64,000 nucleotides of DNA from Dioctria linearis (Eukaryota; Arthropoda; Insecta; Diptera; Asilidae): the NCBI GenBank assembly GCA_963930735.1, contig OZ005740.1:328071973-328135972 (forward strand), written 5' to 3'. This document shows, piece by piece, positions 10,440 through 23,149 of this stretch (positions within the stretch are counted from its first letter, which is position 1; each line of letters starts with the position of its first letter). The notes under the pieces were generated by a model that was not told where the DNA came from, searched no databases, and worked only from the letters and a program-made list of their open reading frames with translations. The translations under genes were made by a program, and so were the position numbers.

Positions 10440-12680
10440 ATTTAAGAAAGAATCAAGAGAAAATAATGTCAAATTAAAAAGTTATGACAGAAAATGTTGA
10501 AACAGTTTTCCTGAAAGTCTAAAATAGTCAAAAAAAATACTATTTTCGATTTGAGCGACCTCTAACCATCAATGAATTTCACTGAAATTTTGCATAGAAG
10601 TTTAAAATTATATTAACTAACAAATTTTGAATTTGCATTTAACCATTTTACACTTTTGTTTTTTGAGCCACCCTAGTGTAAATGTAGGTGTGCTTTAATT
10701 GTAGTTCAACTTGCATGCATCAGTAGAACTTGTGTACATAAAGATGAAATCTGATGAGGTGAAATCTTGGAGTATATTTAAATATATACAATATATATAT
10801 ATACAGTATATATATATATAGTATATTGTATATAAGTTCACACCAAAATTGAATAAGATTTAAATCTTTAGGTTGTATTGAAAATAATCTTCAATTTTAC
10901 CCAAAATTTAAACATAATTCAATTGTATTATTTTATTTTATTTTATATTATTTGAATTATATTGCAATATAATATAAATTGATTTAAAATTAAGTTGCCC
11001 TTAGAATTGCAAATGTAATGTTTACATAAATTTAATTTTAATATAAGTGTATAGAAAATGTTTAATTAAAATATATTCAAACATAACATGCTCCTGTATT
11101 GAAAAAACCAATTCAACCCTACACACACATAGTTCAGAGCTTATTTCAAATATACTAGAATTCGCTTCTTATATTAATGTGCTTTTGTATTTGTGCTCTA
11201 GTTTATTTATAATAAAAAATGTAATTTTAAGTTCATGATATTCTTTATTTAGCTATATTATATAATGTTAAAAATATTTGTATGGTAGTTCTTAAGAGTT
11301 ACATATTTGAAGCTTTATATATTAAACTTTTATATGTATTTATGTGCCTAATAACAGATCCATATTATAATACTGATATTTTATCGAATATAATTCGAGT
11401 GTTTCCTTGCTTTACCCTGAGATAACTTACATCTAGATTTACCCTGAGATAACTTACATCTAGATGTGCAAAACCTCACAAAAACGCGGTCTCTTGCTGT
11501 ATAAATTCACATAAATTCTTCGTAATGATAGTTTTCCTTGGTTGAATTAAAAGTTAAAAAGCTTTCAAAATGTGATCCGCGTTTATATGGTGATTTTCTT
11601 ACCTAGTTGTAAGTTGTCTCAGCTTTAGCTTTAAAAAAATTCTCTTAGTGTCACAGAAAATTAAATGTTAAATTGATTCCTGCGTACAAAAGATACAAAG
11701 GGTTCGATCAGTTCAGATGACTTCAGACTAATACCTTGTAGTTGTATCTGGTAGATTACCGTTTGAGAGATTTGGTGAGACATATTTGTTAAGAGAGTAC
11801 ATTTTAATATAATAGTGAATATGTTTTAATATAGTTGGAATAAAATTGAACTGAATTTGTATTTAATTTCAATATAATATTATTCCGCAACTTTTAGAGA
11901 ATGTTCTGAATGTTTTTCTTTGAAGTTTTTATGATATTTGATGGTTTTTATTAAGTTTTCTTAACTTTCAATCCTTCTTTTTTTCATTTTATATGTAATA
12001 AACAAATATAATAAAATATTTATTACTTACATGAAAAATCACCTGCAACCACTAAATGAAAAGTGAACTTTACTCCATAGATCTGTACTTCTAAACAACT
12101 CACTCACTTACAAAAGTCGCACTGGATCTATATATTAAAACTGTTTTTATTTCATTATTTCAATAATCCCGTTAGTTTTTATATTATTTAAGTTGAAAAA
12201 GGTAAAATTTCATTGGTTTAAATCTTTTGTATGAACAATTTTGGATTCATTTTAAAGCTTTCTGAGTATAGAAAAAAATTGAGAATTTTATGAGTTTTAA
12301 ATTGACAAATATTTTATTTGGTAGAAACGGGACTGTTTGCAATTTAGACCAGAAGAAACTTAAAAATTAATCCTTTCGCTATCAATTAAAAAATAAGAGA
12401 AAATTAGACCTTATTTTAAACATTCAGGTTTACAGAGAAGTTAAGACATTTGTAAAGATTTTAATTATAAACAAAACTGATACAAAAAGTTTAAAACTTT
12501 TACGTTTTCTTGTTATTATATAACGAATTTTTGAAATCACCCTCAGATTACCTACTGCAAGTTTTAAAAATAATCTCAGATATTTAATATGCGGGAACAA
12601 TATTGTCTATACCTTTTAACTTTTATAATTAGTTGATTTTAGTTACTTACTATTTGTGAATTCATAATTTAATTTGAATA
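10440..12680. other. Unassigned, very AT-rich DNA
   Basis: It contains an AT-alternating palindromic tract at about 10785-10850 and a 27 bp unit duplicated in tandem at 11412-11438 and 11439-11465 (start TTACCCTGAGATAACTTACA). No gene is supported. Confidence 0.4.
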
Positions 12681-12685
12681 TTCTT

Positions 12686-12925
12686 AGGTACCTTCATAAA
12701 ATACAACAAAAACATACAAAATGTCAGTTGAGAGTTCTTCGTTTTTACTTTTCCCCCCTTGCAAAAAACACCTGAGAATCTTAACAAGTGGAGAAGAGAC
12801 TTCACTAATTTTCAGAAACAAATTCCTCGAACTACAGAATTCCCAGTGGAGAATTAATTGTCAAAATAACTCTCATTTCTCAAAATCTTCAATTTTCAAT
12901 ATTACAGAATTCGTCCCCAGATGGC
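12686..12925 (+). repeat. MITE C, fragment
   Basis: It is similar in order and spacing to 32120-32340: AATACAACAAAAA, TCAGTTG, CCTTGCAAAA, TTTTAACA, then AATTCC(C/A)AGTGGAGAATTAA and TGTCAAA. The left half of the element is missing here. A 69-codon open frame inside it is not conserved in the other copy. Confidence 0.55.
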
Positions 12926-12929
12926 GGTA

Positions 12930-15598
12930 ATCATGTTATTAAACAAATATATTTCCCTGAATGTAGTTTCAAAAATGTGGCGCTGTAAGATTCGGCAATT
13001 TTTGTGAGAATTTTCGCTATATATTTTCGGTTTCTCTATAGATTTCTTTACTCTATGAGAATAGTTAGGTTATGACAAAAAGATTTTTTTTGTTTTCAAA
13101 TTTTAGTGCATACGGCATAAAATGTCTCAAAAAACAATTTCACCAAACAAAAAGGCTCTGCTGCTAAATTTACCTGCTAGTTGCAGGAATTAAAATTTAA
13201 ATCCAACTTCTTCCAGGTTCTCTAATATAAAAGCGTAAAATTTTCAAAAAGGAAATAAGTGCGCTTAAATATGTGCCGATTGTATTTTGTAAATGTGCAC
13301 TGTACAGCAAAACCTAAGTAAAATTGTTGGATGCTTTTAAATTAAAAAAAAAAAAACGAAAAAAAATAATCCCTGTGTGTGCAAGTTTTGAAGCTAAAAA
13401 AAAAAAAAAAACTAAAATTAAAATCTAGCGACGACCGGTAAAAGATTAAAGCACATTATAGTTATCCTGTCTGTAAACTGCTGTGGTTGGTGCTTTTGCT
13501 GCAGTTTTATGTACTCTTTTCATTTATGAAAACACACGCTCAGGCTCAGAGAGAATACAATTTTGATCCTTTTGTAATCTTAAGTGCTTTTACATCAATT
13601 TTGCTGGGGCTCACAAACGGTTACATTTACAGATTATAGAGTAGAACAGATCAGCTGTTTTCTATATCCATATAGAAGAGTCTATACTCCATCCACAGCC
13701 TCCTAGTCCTACACTCCGCTTATAGTCCATACAAATGCAAATGGATTTTCCACTGCAGACAAAAGTCGCACATTTTCTGTATATACTAGGAAAAGGGAGC
13801 CATTTATCCTCCACATAAGTTCAGTTTCATAGAACGTCGAAGGATATGTTCCTCTTTGGAGCAGTTTGTCTATAGATGGTGGATCTATGACTTTAATGGC
13901 TTCACACTATAATCATATAGATTTTGTGCTCCCCAAAGCTCAGCGGCGGCATTATTAAAATAGCACTGCACACGGTTAAGCTTTTTATGAGATGAGCTTT
14001 CTCTTGACATCGTGCTAAAGGATGCTGCTAATATCTGGTGTGTAGTACGCAAACAGAAAACTTTCTTCAGAAAAATTTAGTTCAGTGCAAATTGAGACCC
14101 TGTTCGGTGAGGGTGTAGTTACGGATTTTTTTGTGCGCGTCTTCTGTACATTTTGTTTTTTTGGTTTTGTCTTTTCCAAAGAAAAACTTTTAACTCGAGA
14201 GCCCGTTTTGAGTGTGCCGTGTTTTAATAATACATAGATACATAACATAACATATTCGCGGTAGATTTGTGGACTAGCATAGGTGCGATTTATGCCCTAA
14301 AAGTCAAGTGCTTTTGAACTTATATAGGCCAGAGTCTAGATAATACGGTTTCCCGCGTCCTATATATATATGTACACATAATATGTATGTATGCTTACTC
14401 AGTATTAAAAATCTAGAAGAATTTAAACAATCAGTTACGCGTGGTTGTTGAGATTCATACAATCATAAGTTTCTATCCAATCTGCTACCGACCTATACGA
14501 ATCCTCGAAAATGGTCACGCAATTCAGTGTTTAGATGAGCATGAAATGTTATTAGTGTACTTTTAGTGGAATTAATCTAAACCGAAAAGGTTCATACCTT
14601 TACGGTGTGTGTGTGTGCTACGTGTGGCGATATATTCCTTTTTTTTTTAAGAAATAAATCACGAAGAATTCACCTGTTTTCCGAAAATGTTTATTTATTT
14701 GTACCCCTAGTTCAGTAACTACGTACGGTATCCGACAGATATAAGGATAACTATAAGATGTGCAATCTAGATATTATCGAAAAAGGATAAGAGTGCCGGA
14801 TTGTGCTTGTCATGTGGTTCACTTAAGTGAAAACCTGCCACTGCCAGGGCATTAAAAGAAAAAAAAAAAACAAAAAAATTTATTTGCGGCCCATTTTCTC
14901 TGGTGGCGGGGGATGAAATGAATTTTATTTTATTAATTTTTTTCTTTTGTAATTTTTTTTTTCTTTTCGCTTTTTTGGTATTTGTCTATGATAATATAAG
15001 AAACATATGGTCAATTATAAGCTCATGGCTCGAAAATCCAGAGTTCGATTGACTTCATCATGTAGGCACCTAAATGTAGGAAGTGTTTTAGGAAGTGTTT
15101 TGGATCAGTGATAAAAGGAATTTAAAAATGTAAAAGAAAAATTTCTGAATGGAAGCGTGCAGAAATTAAAAAAAAAAAAACTTAAGTTGTGTGGGATGGT
15201 ACGATGATCTTAAGGAGAGCAGAAAGAAGAATCGATTTAATTAACAACAATCAAAAAACGGAAATATAAAAATCAGTCCGATTTTCTGTATATAGTATTC
15301 TACTTGTGCAATCCAATTAATAGACTCATAATTGGGAGCATCCTTGTTTGGTTTTCTGTTTTCCAGTTTTTTGTGCTTAATCTCCATGAGCGACATCTAT
15401 ATACTGTGGAACTAAGTATGTAGCAGAGGATTTCTGTGCTTAACAGTTTTTTTTTAATCTCTTCTTAACACCTGTGTGCTATGAATACTAAAAAAACTTA
15501 AATATAGAAATCAACAATTTGTGCGGACAACAACACAACTATCGTCGTCATCATTCGCCGTCATTATTGTGGCACAACAATACTCATCCATTCTGAGC
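12930..15598. other. Unassigned DNA, possible 5' region of a gene
   Basis: Homopolymer A runs occur at about 13342-13354 and 13397-13410. No domain-bearing frame is seen. The part just upstream of 15599 is CA-rich and resembles an insect 5' untranslated region, but no promoter could be fixed. Confidence 0.35.
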
Positions 15599-15636
15599 AT
15601 GCCTTTGTCCTACAAAGCACCTGTCGAAATCATCAG
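15599..15636 (+). CDS. Candidate first coding exon (38 nt, gene unknown)
   Basis: ATG at 15599 opens MPLSYKAPVEII followed by two bases (AG) and a near-consensus splice donor, CAG|GTAGGT, at 15636/15637. The preceding stretch (about 15510-15598) is a mixed CAACAA/TCGTCGTCATC sequence, less AT-rich than its surroundings. I do not recognise the peptide. The next exon is not identified, so it would have to lie beyond a long intron. Seen: the start, codons and donor. Inferred: that it is an exon at all. Chance occurrence is a real possibility. Confidence 0.3.
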
Positions 15637-15639
15637 GTA

Positions 15640-17020
15640 GGTAGTATACAAAGTACATAAGTCTTTTCCTGTCATAAAGATATTATATACACCTGTCTTT
15701 ATACATATATATATATATATATATAGATATACATACACAGGATCTATCTATATAAATACATACAAACATACGGGTATATTACAGGTACATCAAGCTTTTG
15801 TTAAGCTCATTCTTTTACAAAACATCACTTATTCGCTGCTCTGGTTAAATTCTCGAACATCTTGAGACAGCTTTTTCCCTGTATATTTAAGATATGATCA
15901 AATGGCAATTGTTAGCAGCCGTTATAATGGTTTCCCATATCAAGAATTTTATACCGGTTGTAAGTTGGTATGTGTGTATATATCTTGTGTGTGTGTGTGT
16001 GTATGCGTATTCAAAAATTCATTTAAATATGCCCAAAGTAGAATTCACCCCTAGACCTCCGGCCACCCGGCCAGGACATAACGCAATTTAAGAGAGTAAT
16101 ATTCTGAATCTGATGGAGTCTGTTTGTAGAGCTTTGATAGCATGTTTTATACAGTTTTGCTTCAATATTTTTATGTTAAGATGGCTATCAACAGGTGATT
16201 TCTATACAGGGGATATATAAAAGTGTACTTTTATTATCTATTTATATGTATAAGTATGAATGCAATGCAGCGCACGTTCATTATTTAACTGCAGCCGGTC
16301 GTAAATGCAGTCGCAGAGTTTAAGCCATTTTATACTGCACCAGGATGAGATTTTCTTTGTGTTTTGCTTTTTCATCCATAAAATTAATAAATCAATTTGA
16401 AAATATTGAAGATGAGGAAGGAAAATTCAGAAAAAATATTTTATTGGAAAGTAATTACAGGATTTAAGTTGAAAATAATTAATATTCTCTTCGTATTCAC
16501 GGCAATAACTAAAAAAAAAACAAAACAAAAAACACAAAAAAAGAATTGCATAATCACGATATCAATAATTTTCAATTTCCTGTATAGTAATAAAACCAAA
16601 TCTATTTCTAGTGGGCTATCTGCATTCACTCGATGAAATTATTGAAGTTTGTTTTGGAAGTGATTTTATAAATTGCTGCGATTTCAATTAATAGCAGGTA
16701 AAAGCTCTTGAATTGGCGATGAAAGTACATATTAGGAAATAATAAAGGTAATATGGTGAGTTAAGTGGTTTTTGGTTTTGTATTTGTTTGGGAGAATTTC
16801 AATTCAATTCCTACTGCTGTTTGTCCTAATGGTGGCATTTACGTGAAATTAAATCCAATACAATATTCCATACGTTAAGTATACGTAAAAGCACCAATTA
16901 ACGTCCACGTAAGCATTTTATTCATTTCAATTGGCTATAGTCTTAGAACTAATTATTGCAGTGCTTTATACCTTTTGTTATTTAGTACAAATATAATTTT
17001 TTCAATCTGCGCAAAATAAA
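15640..17020. other. Unassigned DNA with microsatellites
   Basis: It holds a (TA)n run at about 15706-15724 and a (GT)n run at about 15987-16001. A frame ending 16091 contains a proline/arginine-rich peptide (PKVEFTPRPPATRPGH) that I cannot place. Nothing else is supported. Confidence 0.35.
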
Positions 17021-17027
17021 CCCCGGA

Positions 17028-17389
17028 GGGTAATAAGGCCCACATTTAAGAATTCCTACTAAAATGAATCGCAGCAACATAATTATGCGCACATGCATTA
17101 AGTCGACACGAACGCCTTCGAGGGGGTGTCTGGCAGCTCGCACCGCCATCTTGCCAGTAGCGAACGGTACGTCACTGAACGGAGTATGGCCGCTTGGAAT
17201 TATAATTTTCGCCTCGACAAAATCATAAGTTCTGTTGTTTAATTGCTATTTCCACATATAGTAACTTGTTTTGTTTGAACGGTAGGAAATGTACTTTATG
17301 ATTTCGGTGTTATTTTCGCCCAGCATTGTGTTTATTTGAATAATTAGTAATTTTGTGTAATTTAGTGTAGAGCGTGGGCCTTATTACCC
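17028..17389. mobile_element. MITE-like element with perfect 16 bp inverted ends
   Basis: GGGTAATAAGGCCCAC at 17028-17043 is exactly complementary to 17374-17389. The interior has a distinctly GC-richer patch (17103-17200) with several CpGs, unlike its surroundings. No clear target duplication is visible. Confidence 0.5.
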
Positions 17390-17522
17390 TACCTATAACC
17401 TAAATTCTCAATGAAACTAATGTTCCTATATAGGTTTATGATTGTGACATTATTTTTGTTCCAAAGAATGAAGGATGTTTGGATTTACTCTGTTGTAAGT
17501 TAAGAAATTTATAACTAAAGCT

Positions 17523-17736
17523 GTTGGGGCCTTATTATCACCCTGGGGGTAAAAGGGCCCATTTTTATTTTTATTCGAAATTATTAAAAATAACCGAATT
17601 TTGTTGATTTTCAGAGTTTTGGCCTTATTATCACCCTGTTGGGGCCTTATTATCACCCTGGGGGGTAAAAGGGCCCATTTTTATTTTTATTCGAAATTAT
17701 TAAAAATAACCGAATTTTGTTGATTTTCAGAGTTTT
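17523..17736 (+). repeat. Tandem duplication containing GGCCTTATTATCACCCT
   Basis: Copies at 17523-17637 and 17638-17736 are almost identical over about 98 bp: GTTGGGGCCTTATTATCACC, then AAAAGGGCCCATTTTTAT, then AACCGAATTTTGTTGATT. The first ends with an extra GGCCTTATTATCACCCT. The low divergence indicates a recent duplication. Confidence 0.8.
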
Positions 17737-18023
17737 AGTAAGATTAAAGGGAATCATTCCTCTCATTAAGATTTTGAAAAAGTTAATTTTTGCTTTGGGC
17801 CTTATTATACTGTGGTACTGGAAAAGGTTTTATAAAACTGAATTTTTTTTTCAAATACCCAATTCTGTTATAGTTTTTCTATTTTTTTAGTTGTGCAAAT
17901 AAATAACCTTCACGAAAAACTTGTTCTTGTAGTTCTATATCACAAAATATTGATTTATTGTATTTTCAAATTAGGTGGACCTTATTTGCAGCAGATACCT
18001 TATTACTTAAATTTTGTTTTTAT

Positions 18024-18374
18024 AATTTATTAGCAATTGGAGTAGATAGTGTGATAGTCGGCGGTGGCATACTCCTCGCCTGTAAAGACCACTTAAATTG
18101 CAGCCAAATTGATCTTCGGAGTTTCTCCAACACTCTAGACATTGAACTTATAGTTCTTAAGCTATATCTCTTAAAATATGACTTATACATACTTTGTTGC
18201 TATGTTCCTCCAGACTCCATAAATATCGTTGATGAAAAGGTTCAGAATATATACGACCTACTCATTTCAACATCTAATTTTATCCATGGTAATATGGAGT
18301 CTTTTGACGAATTAGTACTAATTGGCAATTTTAAGTTACACAATTTAGGTACAATGGGTACTAAACGAAGTTGA
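18024..18374 (+). pseudogene. Jockey endonuclease (APE-type) fragment
   Basis: The frame reads VGGGILLACKDHLNCSQIDL, then LYILCCYVPPDSINIV and ELVLIGNFKLHN. These match the middle of LINE apurinic-type endonucleases: the GGGVLLAVK block, the YVPP block, and a GDFN box that is altered here to GNFK, so a catalytic aspartate is lost. It ends at a stop at 18372-18374. Confidence 0.8.
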
Positions 18375-18874
18375 CTATGAAAATCTTCCACTTAATAACT
18401 TGACAACTAGGGAATCCCTTTTCCTGGACAGTATTTCACCTCTTGGTCTCAGCCAAATCAGTATTGTTATGAATGACATGGTTAGGCAGTAGACCTGGTA
18501 TTTTCTACTGACGCGGGTAAATTGTTTGTTGAACCTAGCCCAGTTATAATGTCTACTCTTGACAAATACCACCTCCCTTACATATTGCTATGAATCCGAA
18601 ATACTCACATATTGTAACGAAACGCAGTACTTTTTCAATTTGAGAAAGGCTGACTTTTCGGAACTGTCCAGTAGACTTGCCTCTATTGATTTCAGCACAT
18701 TGCCGTCTTGAAATAGATGAAGCCGTTTCTAAGTTTTACATAATGATTTTCGATTTATTTTCCTCTTGCGTTCCCCCGAGCGTCAGCGGTTGCATAAAAC
18801 ATCACCGCTATTGTTCAATAAAGAATTGAAAAATAGAAAGAATAAAATGTGGAAAAGTTATATGAGGGACAAGG

Positions 18875-20523
18875 ACAAAGATAAGTCACAACAGATTTCT
18901 CACATCATATAATGAGTTCACAGAGTTTTTCTCTACATTTTATGATGAGTATATTCAAAGCGTACATGCGAAATTCTTTAATGATCCACGCATCTTTTTT
19001 AAGTTTATTAATATGAAGAAAAAGCGAACAGCTAACCAAATACCATGAGGTACAAGGATTCTATTAGTGTTGATTCGTCTGAAATTTGTATTTGCTTCAT
19101 TTTTTGACAATGCATTTGCTTAGTCAAAATTTCAACCTCGAAGTAGTAACTTCAGTCATATGAACGACTCCAATAACTTTTCATTCACTATCCTTTCAAT
19201 TACACAAGAGGATATTCTCGATCATATTAATGGGCTTCCAAATGATTTCACAACGGGTTCGGATGGAATCCCTCCAGCATTTTTTAAGTCTTGCTACCTT
19301 GCCCTGGTAGCTCCGATGAAAATTATTTTTCAAAACTCGCTCTACAGTGGTTGTTTCCCGCAGCCATGGAAAAATTTCTTTATTATACCTATATACAAAA
19401 AAGAAGGTAGTAAAAATGAAATTTCTAACTATAGGCCTATTGTAATATTATCCTGCATGCCCAAATTATTCGTATCTATCATTTAGTCTTAGCTATCAAT
19501 TTCCTGCAAGAATTTGCTCTCTTCAAACATACATGGGTTAATTTCGAGCTTGTCTACAACCACTAACTTTTTGGAATTTGTCTCGCATACCATGGGGGGC
19601 TTGCAACAGGCTACCAGACATATTGTATTTATACAGACTTTAGTAAAGCCTTCGATAAGTTATCTCACTCCGTGATACTCTATATAATGGAAAAGTATAG
19701 GTTTCCCCCTTTATTTCTAAAATGGACGGAGTCTTATTTAGATAACAGAACATACCAAATCTATTTCCGTTATACTATCCCTATAAAGTCTTGAAGACGC
19801 TTCGTTTGCCGTACCTCATGGTAGTCACTTGGGCCCGTTGTTCTTTATTCTATCTATTGACGGCATTGTCTCCGTTATGAGGTACTGTAAGGTCTTGATA
19901 TATGTTAACGACATTAAGCTTTCGCTCAGATCAAATCTGTTAACGATTGTGAACAGGTTCAACTTCACAAATTTTATGATTGATGTATAAATAATAATTT
20001 GGTACTCAATATAGACAAATATGAGGTTATGACTTTTCACACGAATTAGACACTAATCGGATTCCTCGATTCGCCGTGTGGGTTGTGTCTGTGACTTGGG
20101 TGTCAAATGTGATCACAGTGTGGATTTTATCTCCCATATAAACTATATGGTATCAAAGAATTAATTCTATGCTGGGTTTTATAAAACGTTGGTCCCGAGA
20201 GTTTTCGAATCTTACCATAAAATTGCGTTTGTACACTTGCGTTGTGAGACCACTTCTTGAATACGCTAGCCGAATCTGTCAGGGGAACTTCCTACGGTTT
20301 GCTCTCAGGTACCTACCCTGGAATAATTCTTTAATCGTTCCACCCTATGAGGATCGCTTGAAGCTTTTAAATATAAACTCGCATGGGAAACATCGAATGT
20401 TTGACGATTTAACTTTTGGGCATCAACTCTTAACCGTGAATATTTATTCTCCGTTGTTACTGGACAAAATCTCTGGTAATAATACGGGTGAGCTTTTGTT
20501 GTTGACGTTTCTCAGCATGTTTT
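18875..20523 (+). pseudogene. Jockey reverse transcriptase, broken
   Basis: The pre-RT linker is visible (FFSTFYDEYIQSVHAKFFND near 18930). RT blocks follow in shifting frames: FTTGSDGIPPAFFKSC, FPQPWKNFFIIPIYKK, NYRPIV (19160-19486), TDFSKAFDKLSHSVIL (about 19637), a catalytic box altered to YVNDIKLS (19900), NNNLVLNIDK (about 19990) and the thumb/C-terminal part LGFIKRWSREFSNLTIKLRL (20172-20523). At least five interruptions are present. The YADD aspartate-to-asparagine change alone would abolish activity. Confidence 0.85.
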
Positions 20524-20640
20524 AAAAAAAGTCTATATAATATTTAAGTTTTTTTGTTCTATCTAATTTTCTTTTAATTTTTTGTTTTTTGTTCTATGTC
20601 TCATTGCATGTGTTTTGTGTAAACCTAGTTCATTTTCTTA

Positions 20641-20762
20641 ATCACCCTGTAATTCTGAAACGGTTAATATGCCCCACCCCCTGCCATACAATATTTTGTT
20701 TGCATAGGTGAGCACTATTACCTCCTGCTCTATGGACCACCATGTATTTAACATTTTACAGA
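20641..20762. repeat. Fragment of palindromic G-tract element
   Basis: It matches the right end of the element at 53534-54442: ATCACCCTGTAA, AACGGTTAATATGCCCC, CTGCCATACAAT, TAGGTGAGCACTATTACCTC, CTCTATGGACC. The outermost terminal bases are missing or altered. Confidence 0.65.
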
Positions 20763-21470
20763 AAAATGATCAAAATATTCATTGGTGGGTCCTTACCTGT
20801 CATAAATATCTAGGCAATAAAACATAAAATAAAATATTTTTTTAGCAAATACTGATAAAATTTAAGCCTTGTAGCCAAGTTTGACGGTGGATGAGTTCAG
20901 TAGTGCCAACGGTGCGGGCAGCATACACATCCTCTCAAAAAGGCTAGCTCTTTTTGTTTGATTTTTTTTTGATCCCACCAAGTGCGTTAAAAGAAGTAGT
21001 AGAATCGATTAAAAAATGGTAGTAAATTTGAGGAAAAAGGGAGTATATGTACATTTTTTATGCTTTTATTTTGAGCTTGCATAGTTAAGTCCACATATAT
21101 AATATTTGGTTGGATATTTGCGTTACATGATACAAAACTGAATTTTTCGATTACATAAATAAAAAGTAGTCTTCCATTTCAGTTTGCCAAAATAGTTTGC
21201 CAAAATATAAAAAAACTAATCGATCGCGTTCATTCTTGTTTCAAGTTATTCCAAAAACTTGTTACTTTAAAAATATTTCTGAGTCAGACATTTGGCACTG
21301 TAATGACAGCAATGGAGTCAAAGAGTGAAAAGCAGAGAAAACCGATTATGTCTAAACACAGCGAGTTCCTAGGTCTGAGTCAAATAAAGCATCATCCAAA
21401 ATGTATTAAACAATTTTAAAGAAAGGTTAATAACTCAGAGGAAACCTGGATTGGGGCGAAGAAAGGATCA
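20763..21470. other. Unassigned AT-rich DNA
   Basis: Only a small duplication of AGTTTGCCAAAATA near 21181-21206 is evident. Confidence 0.35.
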
Positions 21471-21493
21471 CGTTATTTATTTATTTTAATTGT

Positions 21494-22016
21494 CTACAGA
21501 TTACAATATCTTACAGACCTGCAGTTAATGTATAAATTAATTCTAAAAAGAGTTAACACTTCTATAATTATCGAACATACAGGATTTAAAACTATCTCTT
21601 GGCATGGAAGTATCAACAATTGATTAAAATTTATTAAACATTGAGGAAGAATTTGAAATAGGCTCGTGATTACCATAATTCGTTCTGTGATGAGAAATAT
21701 ACAGCAAGCATCTAGAGCGAATTGGCCTTTCGGGAGCATATATACTAATCAATGATAATAACTCGGGCGAGATAATTCTGTAATCCAAAATATCCCTAAC
21801 AAAATTCGCACAGTTAACCTCCCGTCGTTATTCCAGTTGAGATAAACCCAACAGTAAAGATCTTACAGAATATGAAGGTAAATTATCATATCGGTAGTTA
21901 CATTTGAAAAGCGCAAATCTAGTGCAGCTTTTCTGTATTGATTCAAGACGATCAATATGAACTTTGTAATACGGGCACCAAACGGCACTTGTATATTCTA
22001 AAATAGATCTCACCAA
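21494..22016 (-). pseudogene. LINE ORF2 C-terminal region
   Basis: The frame 22016-21828 reads VRSILEYTSAVWCPYYKVHI, DRLESIQKSCTRFAL and LPSYSVRSLLLGL. This is the conserved block after the RT of Jockey-like elements (LEYxSxVWxP...RLExIQ). The rest, to 21494, is recognisable only as low-quality frames. Confidence 0.8.
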
Positions 22017-22081
22017 AGCGAGGTAGAGAACTTTAAGAGTGTGAACATCTCTGAAGTCTTTAGAATTACGCTTGACGAAAC

Positions 22082-23149
22082 CTAGGCTTCTATACGAGCC
22101 TTACTAACTATCAATTCAACATGTGGAATGTAGCTCAATTTAATATAATGTATAACCCTCCAGTCATTAATTTCAAAAACTGTACTGTTATGTATAAGAT
22201 AATTAAATTTAATTGGATTGGATAAACGATGAAATGTCATAGTTTTATATTTGCTAATGTTTAAGTGAAAATTGTTTATAGAACACCAATCAGAGAGACC
22301 ATTAAGATTACGTGGAATGATTGCGCAATCATCCACAGAATTGACTTTTAAAAACAATTTCAAGTCATCAGCAAACAACAAACATCTAGTAAATTTGAAA
22401 CTTTCGACTATATCGTTAATAAAAAGCAAGAAAAGCAGTGGACCTAAGTGGCTACCTTGAGGCACGCCATAGCTAGCGTTTATTTCTCTGGAGAGTATCC
22501 TACCAATTGATGTATTGTTTACGATCAGTCAGATAGGATTCAATCCATTTTAAAAAAAGATGACTGAAAGCCAATTATAATAAGTTTACTTAAAAGAAGA
22601 GAAATATTAATTCTATCAAATGCTTTAGAGAAATCCGTGTAAATAATATCAACTTGAAAGGAATCTTCAATAGCATTAATAGCGTAATGTGAAAAAGAAG
22701 TAAGATTAGTTACACATGATCGACCAGGAAGAAATCTATGCTGTTCTAATGAAATAATTTCCTTGGTTAAAAAATGTAACTTTAGAATGAATCAACGAGT
22801 CAAGAACTTTAGGAATTGTATTCATAACAGAGACACTTCTATAATTTTTGATGTCATCCTTTTGCCCAGATTTAAATATCGGTGAAATGTAGGAGACTTT
22901 CCAAATATCTAACAAAATCCCTGTTTGTAAAGATTAGTTGAAAATTGAAGTTAATGGATGCGCCAAGGTGTCAGCGCAATTTATCATTAGAGAAGTGCAT
23001 AAAAAGTCAGTGTCAGACTTGGTACTAGAATTTAAGTTTCTTAAGCGCTGCAGTACGTCGCTGGTAGACAAAGAGACAACACCATTGTCAAGAGAAAACG
23101 GAGGCGTAGAATCTTTAACATTAAGATAAACAGAGTCATCACTGTACAC
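22082..23149 (-). pseudogene. LINE reverse transcriptase with intact FADD box
   Basis: The minus-strand frames contain SDTDFLCTSLMINCADTLAH (fingers), SPIFKSGQKDDIKNYR in another frame, then from 22465 PQGSHLGPLLFLLFINDIV, the catalytic box LLFADDLKLFLK, and DWCSINNFHLNISKYKTMTF. The catalytic aspartates survive, but a region of several frame changes (about 22470-22930) separates fingers from palm. Confidence 0.85.

Larger units (their letters stand above)
18000..20640 (+). mobile_element. Jockey-type non-LTR retrotransposon, copy 1, 5' truncated
   Basis: Plus-strand pieces of endonuclease and reverse transcriptase appear in the right order with many stops. The N-terminal half of the endonuclease and ORF1 are absent, the usual 5' truncation of LINEs. 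A second copy of the same family lies inverted at 31570-32935. The 3' region runs into a palindromic-element fragment at 20641. Confidence 0.85.

Noticed and set aside
12721..12930. 69-codon frame as a gene
   Set aside because: It falls entirely in MITE C and is not kept open in the other copy at 32.1-32.3 kb.
17140..17160. CGCCATCTTG as a functional YY1/Pho-type site
   Set aside because: A single short motif inside a MITE-like element; expected by chance and without context.
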